Shown here piece after piece: positions 52,862 to 61,006 of a stretch of DNA of 64,000 nt. A program made the translations under genes and the position numbers. Source of the stretch: JAUYQR01 sp050632395. Its GTDB lineage: Bacteria > Pseudomonadota > Alphaproteobacteria > Rhodobacterales > Rhodobacteraceae. Below the pieces are notes generated by a model. The model searched no databases and was not told the origin of the DNA. It saw only the letters and a list, made by a program, of their open reading frames with translations. Positions within the stretch are counted from its first letter, which is position 1, and each line of letters begins with the position of its first letter. The stretch is taken from positions 2,046,001-2,110,000 of the forward strand of contig NZ_CP192600.1 in NCBI RefSeq assembly GCF_050632395.1. The letters are read 5' to 3'.

Positions 52862-54964
52862 TCATTTGTCCCCGTCCCGCAGATAGGTCACCTCGAACGC
52901 CTTCACCTGCCGGAACCGCTGGTGTCGGTTCGCCGGGCTGAAGCCTCCGTTGAGATCCGCCCGCTGGAACAGGTCGAGCCCCCGGTCGAGCAGGATCTTC
53001 CAACCGGTGTCGGTGACGAGGTGCCGAGCGTGGATCGAGTTCGTCCCGTCGAATGCCCATCCGAACTCCACTCCAATCGGCGCAATTCCGTCCCGGATCT
53101 GTTCGAGATAGCCCGTCTGGCGCGCCAGATCTTCGGGGTCCGGGGCGGTGAGGAGCCGGAACCGGACATCCTCGCCGTCCGGCTTGCGTATGGCGATCAC
53201 CTCGAGAAGCTCCATCAGGTTGCGCATCTGATGGTAAACTCGAATGTAGGGGTCCGTGAGCGTGATCTCGGATGCTCCGTCGAGCCAGGGGCCGAAGAGC
53301 GCGTCGAAGCTGACACCTTTCTGGTTCTCCATGAAGGTGACGTGGCCGGGGGAGGGCCCCTTTGCTGCGGCCGGGGTAATGGAGGGGGCTGCGGTTGGTG
53401 CGGGCGTCTGGAACGGAGTCTGCGCAGGCGGCACCCGCTCTGCGTCCGGCTCGATGATTGTTTCACGCCCCTGTTCACCGGTCTCCTCCACGTTCCGGCG
53501 GTGATACCAAAGCGGGTGTTCCCGCTCCTCGAGCGTCTGCACCCGGATCTCACGGCCCGCCTTGTCGGTGAAGGTGAAGGCGACCTCAGGATAGGTGCTG
53601 TCGAGCCGCATCAGCTGGTCCTTGACCCGCTTGCGCCCCTCCATCGCGAGGGTGAGGAGCTCCCGGATCTCCTCCGGGGTGGCGCCGCCGCCCGGGAACA
53701 GGAGCTTCATCAGACCCGAGAAGGTCTTTTGCACCCCGTCCCGGTCCCGGGTCGAGATGGTCGGGTTCAGCGTGAACAGGTCCCGGTAGTCCGAGGACCG
53801 GTCCTGGCCGCGCAGGTGGCGCAGCACCTCCGCCAGGTAGTCCACGATGAACCCGTATCCAGTCGCGAACATCTCGCCCCGGATCACGTCTATCTCCCAG
53901 CCGGGCAGGTAGGTGTGCAGCCGGTCGATGAATGCACTGTCGTAATACTTCTCCGGCAGCTCCTCGAAGAGGTCCGTGTGCTTGAGCATGTAGGCGACGG
54001 AATGCTTGGTGTTCCCGATGAACGCCATCGACGCTTCCGCCCCGAGCGTCTCCACCCCGCGCGAGAAGGATTTGTTCGCCAGGTAGTTTTTCATGATGTC
54101 GACGAGCGCCTTGTCGACCTTCTTCTGCCGGCCGGCGAACTCGTCGAAGGCGATCGTGTCCCAGTAGCCGACAAGGCCGATCTTGCCACTGGAATTGCTG
54201 ACGAAGAGCTTGGGGACCGTCACTTCGCCCCCGGAGATCAGGATCCCGTGCGGGGAGAACTCGGAGAAGATGTGCGACTTGCCGGTCCCCTTGGGGCCGA
54301 GCTCGATCAGGTTGTAGTTCCGCTCCACGAAAGGAATGAGCCGTAGGAGTTGGAGCAGCTTGCTGCGCCGCCCGAACGCCTCCGGGTTGAACCCGATCGT
54401 CTGGATCAGGAGGTCGATCCACTCCTCCGTGGTGAACTCCGCCCGGGCCGCCAGATAGGCGTCGAAATCGAAGCTCGACATCTGGATCGCTTTCAGGTTC
54501 CCGAGGACCCAGGGGACCGCGTTCGCCTCCTCCTTGTGCTCGTACTCCACGTCCGCGATCGACCAGACCCCGGAGACGAGCATCTTCTGGTTCTTCTTGA
54601 CCGTGTCGCTGTCCACCAGGACCTTCTTGATCCCGAGATTGGCGAAGCTGGCCTCGTAGGCGTCCGTCTTGTCGTTCAGCGCGACCGACACCTTGTCGAT
54701 CACCTTCCAGCGCCCCTTTTCCCGGATGTTCGACCGGATCAACCCCGCCTCGTTCCGGTGCACGTAATGCCGGTGAAGGATCTCCTTCACCGTCTCGATC
54801 CCGGACCGGATCGCATCCTCGTCATTCGTGGCGCAATACTGGCCGAGCAGGAACTCGAGCACATAGGAGGGGACGATGGCGTTGCCGCGCACCTCCTTCA
54901 CAAGGTCCTTGCGCACGACCAGCCCCGCAAAGGTCTCGTTGATCTTGTCGTCCAGCGTGCTCAT
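52862..54964 (-). CDS. brxL: BREX Lon-like protease/AAA protein BrxL
   Basis: BrxL (700 residues) is an AAA+ Lon-like protein of type 1 BREX that assembles on DNA and is needed for defence. It shows GPKGTGKSHIFSEFSPHGIL (Walker A, near residue 226), YWDTIAFDEFAGRQKKVDKA, GDANT-like FIGNTKHSVAYM, and FIDRLHTYLPGWEID. A Pro/Ala-rich linker precedes a C-terminal domain. ATG 54964 is chosen over TTG 54979 because GGGGGAC lies just upstream. It follows pglZ with an 11-base gap. Confidence 0.92.
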   Translation of the reverse strand: MSTLDDKINETFAGLVVRKDLVKEVRGNAIVPSYVLEFLLGQYCATNDEDAIRSGIETVKEILHRHYVHRNEAGLIRSNIREKGRWKVIDKVSVALNDKTDAYEASFANLGIKKVLVDSDTVKKNQKMLVSGVWSIADVEYEHKEEANAVPWVLGNLKAIQMSSFDFDAYLAARAEFTTEEWIDLLIQTIGFNPEAFGRRSKLLQLLRLIPFVERNYNLIELGPKGTGKSHIFSEFSPHGILISGGEVTVPKLFVSNSSGKIGLVGYWDTIAFDEFAGRQKKVDKALVDIMKNYLANKSFSRGVETLGAEASMAFIGNTKHSVAYMLKHTDLFEELPEKYYDSAFIDRLHTYLPGWEIDVIRGEMFATGYGFIVDYLAEVLRHLRGQDRSSDYRDLFTLNPTISTRDRDGVQKTFSGLMKLLFPGGGATPEEIRELLTLAMEGRKRVKDQLMRLDSTYPEVAFTFTDKAGREIRVQTLEEREHPLWYHRRNVEETGEQGRETIIEPDAERVPPAQTPFQTPAPTAAPSITPAAAKGPSPGHVTFMENQKGVSFDALFGPWLDGASEITLTDPYIRVYHQMRNLMELLEVIAIRKPDGEDVRFRLLTAPDPEDLARQTGYLEQIRDGIAPIGVEFGWAFDGTNSIHARHLVTDTGWKILLDRGLDLFQRADLNGGFSPANRHQRFRQVKAFEVTYLRDGDK

Positions 54965-54975
54965 CGCGTCCCCCT

Positions 54976-57468
54976 TCAAATGTCGAACTCGCCGCCGAAG
55001 GAGCGCTTCAGACGGAACGTCTCGGTCCGGTAGGGCCGCTCCGGCCCGTCCCCGATCCTGGTCAAAACGAGCCGGATGTCCCGGTCATTATAGCCCTCCG
55101 CCGCCTTGGCGAGGATCAACTTGATGGTCATCTCGCGCCGCCGCGGGTCTTCGGAGGTCTCTGCGAACTCCCGCTCCTCCAGATTGGATAGGACCGTTCC
55201 ATCGGGTGCGTAGAGCCCGATCCGGAGCCGGATCGGGTGGCGCTTTTCCGTCACCGCCAGGGTCTGGTAGAGCCGGACCGGGTGCTGGCCGGTCGTAATC
55301 AGCCGGGTCGCAGACAGGATTGGCTCCACCTCCACAGGCTCCACGTCGCTGGTGCGCCGCTTGTTGATCAGAAGAACGGGGATAACGACCTCCTGAAGGG
55401 CCGCGCCGCCGTGCACGAAACGCGAGCCGGACCCGGACAGGCGCAGCCGGCCGATCGAGCGGGGGATCAGGATCTCCGTCTCGCCCTCCAGCCCGGCGGC
55501 CTTGGAGGTGAAGCGGGTCAGTCCCGCCGTTTCTTCGAGCCCAGCCCCGAGCACGAAGCGGCGGTCCCGGTGGGTGATCTTCTGGCCCCGGACTTCGGCG
55601 GGACTGTAGTCCCCCTCGTGGATCGGGCGGTTCTGGTAGATGAAGCCATGATCCGCAGTGACGATGAGGTTGCTGGCGTTGTTGCCCGCGAGCCTGCGGA
55701 TCAGCTGTTCGAGATCCTGAATCGCGCGCTCCGCCGCCTCGAAGACCTGGCCCTCGCTGGCGGTCTTGTCGCCGGTAGCGTCGATCAGGTTGTGGTAGAT
55801 ATAGACCACTTCATTGTCCCGGATCAGGGCGCGCATAGCGTCCTTGTCCATCCGGGAGACCGCCTCCGCCTGAACGGCAATGGTCGTGCCAGCATCCGTC
55901 CGACGGGCGAGGATCTTGCCGCGGTTTTCTGTCCCTGTGGCGCTTTCCCCGTCGACCAGTACCCCGGATCCCTCCGGGACGATCCGCAGGTCCCGGTTGG
56001 GGAGGAGCGCCGCCATGCCTAGCTGGGTGTAGCTTGGCAGGCTTCCTAGCATCGGCTCGAGCCGGGCCTCGAACCGGTCCACGGCCCGGATCCGGCGCAG
56101 GAGCTCCTCGCCGATCTCGAAGCGGAGGGCGTCGGAGATGATCACGATCACCTTCGCGCCCTTGGTCCGGATCGGGGCGACATGCCGCTCGTAGAAGCGG
56201 CGTTGGCCGACCACCTGGTCGATTTTCCAGCTTGGATCCGCGTCGATCGCGCGCTGCCAGGCGTCGTTCAGGGGCATAAGGAACCCGTTCGAGTAGAGGT
56301 TCTCAACCCGCTCGGCCAGACCGGCAACAAGATCTCTGTGTAAGGTCCGCCCCGCGTGTAGAACGAACTTCCGGTAGAGTTGGTCAATCTGGAACCAGCC
56401 GGTTGAATAGGCGTCGAAGCCTGTCCCCATCGTCATTGTTGGTATCGGCACGTCCACGACGCGCCGTTGTATGTCGGACGCGAAGCGGACCGCCTCATAG
56501 AGATCGGCGTAGACGGGCCACCAAAGACTATTGCGGCGCTCCCGGACCGCCTCATCAACCTGCTCAGGCGCAATGTCCCGATCGAGCACACCCTTGATCA
56601 AGGCGCGCAGGACCTGCTGGTCGATCGCTTCGAACTGGGTCATCGGGACCAGCCGGCCGAGAGGGCGACCGGGAAGATCGGAGGCTATAGCGAGGGCATC
56701 GGCATAGCGGTCCGAGAGGAGCTGAAACGCCTCCTTGTGGCGGGTGTCGTGGCGCCACCGGCCCATCAGTACCAGCGCCTCCTGCGTGAGCGGCGACGGC
56801 TCATCGAGCTCCATCATGTAGGTGCCCCAGAAGAGGGCCTGGGCCAGCCCGCCGACGGAGGGGGTCTTCTCCTGATAGGCGTAGAGGCTGCGTGCCTCGT
56901 CCCAAAGATGCGGCTCAAGCCCGGACCGCGTGATGAGCCCGATTAGCTTGTCCTCGTCGCGGGCGAGCTCAGCGAGGAGAGCCTCCAGCACCGCGTCGAG
57001 CGCGGGCGGGGTGCCTGCGCAGACCGCGATCATCTTCAGGCGGATTCGGGCCGCATTGTCGGTCTCCTCGATCATCGTTTTCAGCCGGTCTATACGCGCC
57101 TTCGCCTCGAAGAACTTCGAATGCGTCTCGACAAGGTCCAAGAACCGGGGTGGCAGGCCGAGCTCCATCAGGAGGAGCGCGCCGCGGTCCGCGAGGAACA
57201 CGCCCTGGCCCATCTCGAGATCGAGGAGCCAGTTTTCCGTGTCGGCCGGGATCGGCCCGGGGCGGTAGACAAGGAAGTTGTCGCGCGGTGCCTCGCGGAT
57301 CAGGCGGTACTTGAGCATGAACTCGTTCTTCGCCACCTCGGTCTTGGTGACGCCCTGGATGGTGATCGCCTCGAAATCTTCGCGGAACCGGGTTTCCGGA
57401 TCGTGCCAAAAGACGATCCTGTGCTTGCGGAAGCTCCGCTCTAGCCCCGCCTGGATCTTCTCACGCAT
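54976..57468 (-). CDS. pglZ: BREX alkaline-phosphatase-like protein PglZ
   Basis: PglZ (830 residues) is the hallmark phosphatase-fold protein of BREX. The metal site includes VIVIISDALRFEIGEELLRR near residue 444 and LIVTADHGFIYQNRPIHEGD near residue 604, consistent with the BREX-1 PglZ type. The N-terminal RKHRIVFWHDPETRFREDFE matches BREX-1 members. Its ATG overlaps the pglX stop by 8 bases, and brxL follows directly. Its precise reaction is not settled in the literature I know. Confidence 0.93.
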   Translation of the reverse strand: MREKIQAGLERSFRKHRIVFWHDPETRFREDFEAITIQGVTKTEVAKNEFMLKYRLIREAPRDNFLVYRPGPIPADTENWLLDLEMGQGVFLADRGALLLMELGLPPRFLDLVETHSKFFEAKARIDRLKTMIEETDNAARIRLKMIAVCAGTPPALDAVLEALLAELARDEDKLIGLITRSGLEPHLWDEARSLYAYQEKTPSVGGLAQALFWGTYMMELDEPSPLTQEALVLMGRWRHDTRHKEAFQLLSDRYADALAIASDLPGRPLGRLVPMTQFEAIDQQVLRALIKGVLDRDIAPEQVDEAVRERRNSLWWPVYADLYEAVRFASDIQRRVVDVPIPTMTMGTGFDAYSTGWFQIDQLYRKFVLHAGRTLHRDLVAGLAERVENLYSNGFLMPLNDAWQRAIDADPSWKIDQVVGQRRFYERHVAPIRTKGAKVIVIISDALRFEIGEELLRRIRAVDRFEARLEPMLGSLPSYTQLGMAALLPNRDLRIVPEGSGVLVDGESATGTENRGKILARRTDAGTTIAVQAEAVSRMDKDAMRALIRDNEVVYIYHNLIDATGDKTASEGQVFEAAERAIQDLEQLIRRLAGNNASNLIVTADHGFIYQNRPIHEGDYSPAEVRGQKITHRDRRFVLGAGLEETAGLTRFTSKAAGLEGETEILIPRSIGRLRLSGSGSRFVHGGAALQEVVIPVLLINKRRTSDVEPVEVEPILSATRLITTGQHPVRLYQTLAVTEKRHPIRLRIGLYAPDGTVLSNLEEREFAETSEDPRRREMTIKLILAKAAEGYNDRDIRLVLTRIGDGPERPYRTETFRLKRSFGGEFDI

Positions 57469-60400
57469 CCTCGTCCTCCAGCCCCTTGATCGGGCGCAGG
57501 ACCCCGGGGAACTTCGGGTAGTTCCGCTTCACACCGTCATCGAGATCGATCTGGACGCGTTCAATGACCAGCGGATAAAGGGTGTCGCGTTCCCACTCGG
57601 TTACCTCGGCGATCTGCTTGGTGAACCGGTCGATGTCGCGCTTGGCCCGGTTGCGCTCAGCGGGGCTGGCTTCCAGATTGATCTCCAGCGCCTTGGCTGA
57701 CCGCAGGCCCGCCTCCAGCCGGTCCCGCAGGCCGCGGACGTAATCGTTCAGCGCGATGTTGAGCGTGTCGGGCGTGTAGCGGTGCATGTAGATCAGCGCC
57801 TGGAACGCCCCCTTTGGGCTCGAGACCAGCCAGTAGATCGGGCGTTTCTTGTAGCGCTGGACGTGGTCCGCGTAGAAGTCGCGCGCCAGATAGGTCCGGA
57901 CCTCCTTGCCCAAAGCCTGACGCATGAACTCGAGGTTCTCGACCAGCCGGTCCGCGCCGAAGGTCACCGACAGGAACTCACGGAACTGCTGATAGGCGTC
58001 GTCGGCGAACCAGTCCTCCTCGAACAGCGGGATCACGTTGTCCCGGTCCGCGGCGAAACTCGGGTTCGGGATCCGGTCCAGATAGGTCTGGACCGTCTCG
58101 CCCTGGTTGGCGAGGATCAAGCCAGGTGCATCGAGGCTGTAGCGGCCGAACATGCAGCCGATCGCGTAGGAGATCAGCTCTTTCATGGTGTCGGCAAGCA
58201 GCCGTCCCTCGCGCTCCTCCTCGGTCCCCTTCACCCCGTACCGATAGGCCGGGTTGCAGGTGAGGGTGATCTCCTCGATCGGGACCCCCGGGGTCAGCTC
58301 GTCCTGAAGCCCGTAGGCGTCGATGAAGATCCGGTTGTTCTCCTCCTCCAGCCGCTGCATCTCCTCCGTCATGCCGGCCCAATGGGCGCGGAGGCGGGCG
58401 TAGGTTTCCTCCAACGTGCCGGACCGGTGGTCCAAGGAGAGGAGAGGGAGCGTCGTGAAGTCCCAGGAAGTTTCGTAGGAGTCCCAGTCTGACTGCCCAA
58501 TCTCTTTCGCGTTCATAACAGAATTAATTAGTTCAGATCTGTTTAAACATTCACTGATCACCGGTACGTTCGACATGGGCCCCGAGTTGAAATGCAGTGA
58601 TGGGCACAGGACTTCGGCAATCAAGCCGAAAACCTTGGAGTTCAATAGGCCGAGGACGCAAAGTGGAGACACTGTGTCTTTGAAGTTATACGCACCGATC
58701 CCTACGCTATCAGAGATTGCGCCTGCATCTAAAAGGCGCGCACTGAATAGGTCCGTATTGATGTCACCCCAAGTCAAACCGTTCTTGAAGAAGTACTCAG
58801 TGTTAAAAATTCTGCGTGACCAATGAGTGGTATTTGGATCACTGGGGTTGTTGACTACAGCATGTTTTATTTCAGCACCATCATTGAGCCAATTAACGAC
58901 ATATTCTTTGTTGCCATACCACTTCCGCAACGATCCACCCTTGTTGTAGGGAAACCACTTTTTTCTGCTTAATTTCGCTTGCTCTTCTGAGAGTACGTGC
59001 CCTATTGATTCTAGCGAGACTTCGCTCCAATTTCGAAGAAAACGATTGTTGTTCGATGTGGACATTCCACCTTTGATTTCTGCAAGAGCGCCGAGCTTGC
59101 CGCTTTTAAATGAATCGATCATCCTTTGGCTCAGCCAATAGGCAACTGGGCTGCCAGGTATCTTTTCAAAATCTGCCGAAGGCGCTCTGAACAAATAGCC
59201 GCAGTCTCGATTTTTGATCGCTTCTCGCATCTGGAGCGCTTTTTCAGATTCTGATGCCCCATAGATTAGTCGTACATAATCACCCCGTAGGACTGGGTGA
59301 CTTGCATTTCCAAAAACAAAGGCCGTGGTAGACACTACCGCGCCACCAATTGTATCGAATCCGCGCTCACCCAAGTGTGCCATCGACAGCAAGGTCGCAT
59401 TCGATAGAAGCTTACCGCGCAGCTTTTCATAGGAAGAGAGAAACATCCACGACTGCATGTTGATCATCGCCATCATGCCGCGCTTCAGGGTCATCGCGAG
59501 GGTGCGTTCCATGAACATCGCGAAGAGGTCTGACTTGCTGTCCGGGTACTTCGCTTTGGCGAAATCACCCAGCGGACCGTTCATCCCCTTTGAGCCCATA
59601 TAAGGCGGGTTCGCCACGACCACGTGATACCTGGGCGCCAGCGCTTCCGCCATGCGCAGCACGGCCACCACCCGCTCCCAGACCCCCTTCCACACGATAT
59701 CCTCGCGCAGATCGGTCGCCCGGAGCGCCTCCAGCACGTCACCCGGATTCTTCAGCTTCGGAACGATCAGCGAGCCGAAGTTCTTCGCCTGCCCGAACTG
59801 CGCCAGTGTGTCGGCCAGAGCGCTGTTCGCGCCCTGGCCGATCATCCGCAGGAACTCGCCCAGCCGGTCCTGCCCGGTGAACTCTACGTTCTTCAACACC
59901 ACGACGTCCGGCTTCACCTCCATCCGCATGAACCGCCGCCGCCCCAGCTTCGCCGCCGCCTTCATCGCCAGCGCGAAGGCCGCCAGCGCCCCGGCCCGGT
60001 CGTCGATCTCCACACCGGTCACGTTGTGGGTGAGGATCAGGTCCGGGATCTCGGCGGGCGGGAACCCCTCCTCCTCGTAGATCGCGTAGAGCAGGTCGAA
60101 GGCGTAGGTCAGCATGTGTCCGGACCCGCAGGCCGGGTCGCAGATCCGGATCTCCTGGGGCCCGGAAATGCGCAGGAAGTCCGTCTCCGGCTCCTCGGGG
60201 GCGATGTAATACTCCATCCGCTCCGCGAGCCGCGAGCCGGGCCGGTTCAGGAGCCACAGCCGCCCAAGCGAGTTTTCGACCAGGTAGCGCACGATCCAGT
60301 GCGGCGTGAACAGTTGCGTCGCGGCCGGGATGTTCTCGGCCGTGATCTTCTGGTTCTTCTTGAGGCCCGCGAAGACCTGATCCTTCTTCTCCGAGATGTA

Positions 60401-61006
60401 GAACTGGTAAAGCCAGCCTATGATCTCGACGTCCTGACAGGCGTCCTCTGTCATCACATCGCGCATCCGGGCGACCCAGCCGTCAGCGGCCAGAAGCTCG
60501 TTCGGCATCAACAGCTCGGTATAATTCGCGATGGACTCGAACAGGAACGGCATCACCCGGCTCAGGTCGTTGCAGGCGGCGACAAGAAGAAGGCGGTAGG
60601 CCTCTACCTGCGGCTCGCGCGACGGGGCACGCCCTTCCAAGAGATCGCCAATGCGCGTCGCGATAGGGGGGCGAACATAGTCCGGGATCGCTCCGGCGAC
60701 CGCCTGGTCGAGGATCTCCGGCCGGGTGCGGTCCAGCGCCGGGCTGACCAACATCGGGGCGAGGATGCCGCTCGCATCCATGTAGCGCAGCGCCGTGATC
60801 CGGTTGAACCAGGTGTAAGCCACCTGCTCTATGACCATCGGGCGGCCGATCTCACCTATGCGGTGCTCCAGCGTTTGGATCGCACCGGGCGCCTCGCGTC
60901 GTTCCGCGCTGTCAAGGGCGAGGGCCGCGTCGAGCTTTCGTCCAACTTGGGACATCAGGTCTATCCGCGTTCGCTGCGCGAATGTCTTGAGCCGGTTCGT
61001 GTCCAT
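57461..61006 (-). CDS. pglX: BREX adenine-specific DNA methyltransferase PglX
   Basis: PglX (1181 residues) is the BREX-1 methyltransferase that marks host DNA at an asymmetric adenine site. It has the SAM motif ICDPACGSGHMLTYAFDLLY near residue 289 and the catalytic NPPY in VVANPPYMGSKGMNGPLGDF near residue 467. The conserved N-terminal helical region and a C-terminal helical end are present. Residues about 530-850 form the target-recognition region and are encoded in markedly AT-rich DNA (58450-59420). TAATG overlap with brxC and an 8-base overlap with pglZ show coupling. Confidence 0.94.
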   Translation of the reverse strand: MDTNRLKTFAQRTRIDLMSQVGRKLDAALALDSAERREAPGAIQTLEHRIGEIGRPMVIEQVAYTWFNRITALRYMDASGILAPMLVSPALDRTRPEILDQAVAGAIPDYVRPPIATRIGDLLEGRAPSREPQVEAYRLLLVAACNDLSRVMPFLFESIANYTELLMPNELLAADGWVARMRDVMTEDACQDVEIIGWLYQFYISEKKDQVFAGLKKNQKITAENIPAATQLFTPHWIVRYLVENSLGRLWLLNRPGSRLAERMEYYIAPEEPETDFLRISGPQEIRICDPACGSGHMLTYAFDLLYAIYEEEGFPPAEIPDLILTHNVTGVEIDDRAGALAAFALAMKAAAKLGRRRFMRMEVKPDVVVLKNVEFTGQDRLGEFLRMIGQGANSALADTLAQFGQAKNFGSLIVPKLKNPGDVLEALRATDLREDIVWKGVWERVVAVLRMAEALAPRYHVVVANPPYMGSKGMNGPLGDFAKAKYPDSKSDLFAMFMERTLAMTLKRGMMAMINMQSWMFLSSYEKLRGKLLSNATLLSMAHLGERGFDTIGGAVVSTTAFVFGNASHPVLRGDYVRLIYGASESEKALQMREAIKNRDCGYLFRAPSADFEKIPGSPVAYWLSQRMIDSFKSGKLGALAEIKGGMSTSNNNRFLRNWSEVSLESIGHVLSEEQAKLSRKKWFPYNKGGSLRKWYGNKEYVVNWLNDGAEIKHAVVNNPSDPNTTHWSRRIFNTEYFFKNGLTWGDINTDLFSARLLDAGAISDSVGIGAYNFKDTVSPLCVLGLLNSKVFGLIAEVLCPSLHFNSGPMSNVPVISECLNRSELINSVMNAKEIGQSDWDSYETSWDFTTLPLLSLDHRSGTLEETYARLRAHWAGMTEEMQRLEEENNRIFIDAYGLQDELTPGVPIEEITLTCNPAYRYGVKGTEEEREGRLLADTMKELISYAIGCMFGRYSLDAPGLILANQGETVQTYLDRIPNPSFAADRDNVIPLFEEDWFADDAYQQFREFLSVTFGADRLVENLEFMRQALGKEVRTYLARDFYADHVQRYKKRPIYWLVSSPKGAFQALIYMHRYTPDTLNIALNDYVRGLRDRLEAGLRSAKALEINLEASPAERNRAKRDIDRFTKQIAEVTEWERDTLYPLVIERVQIDLDDGVKRNYPKFPGVLRPIKGLEDEDA

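Noticed and set aside
52922..54346. 474-codon plus-strand frame
   Set aside because: It is antisense to brxL, which has Walker A and BREX blocks.
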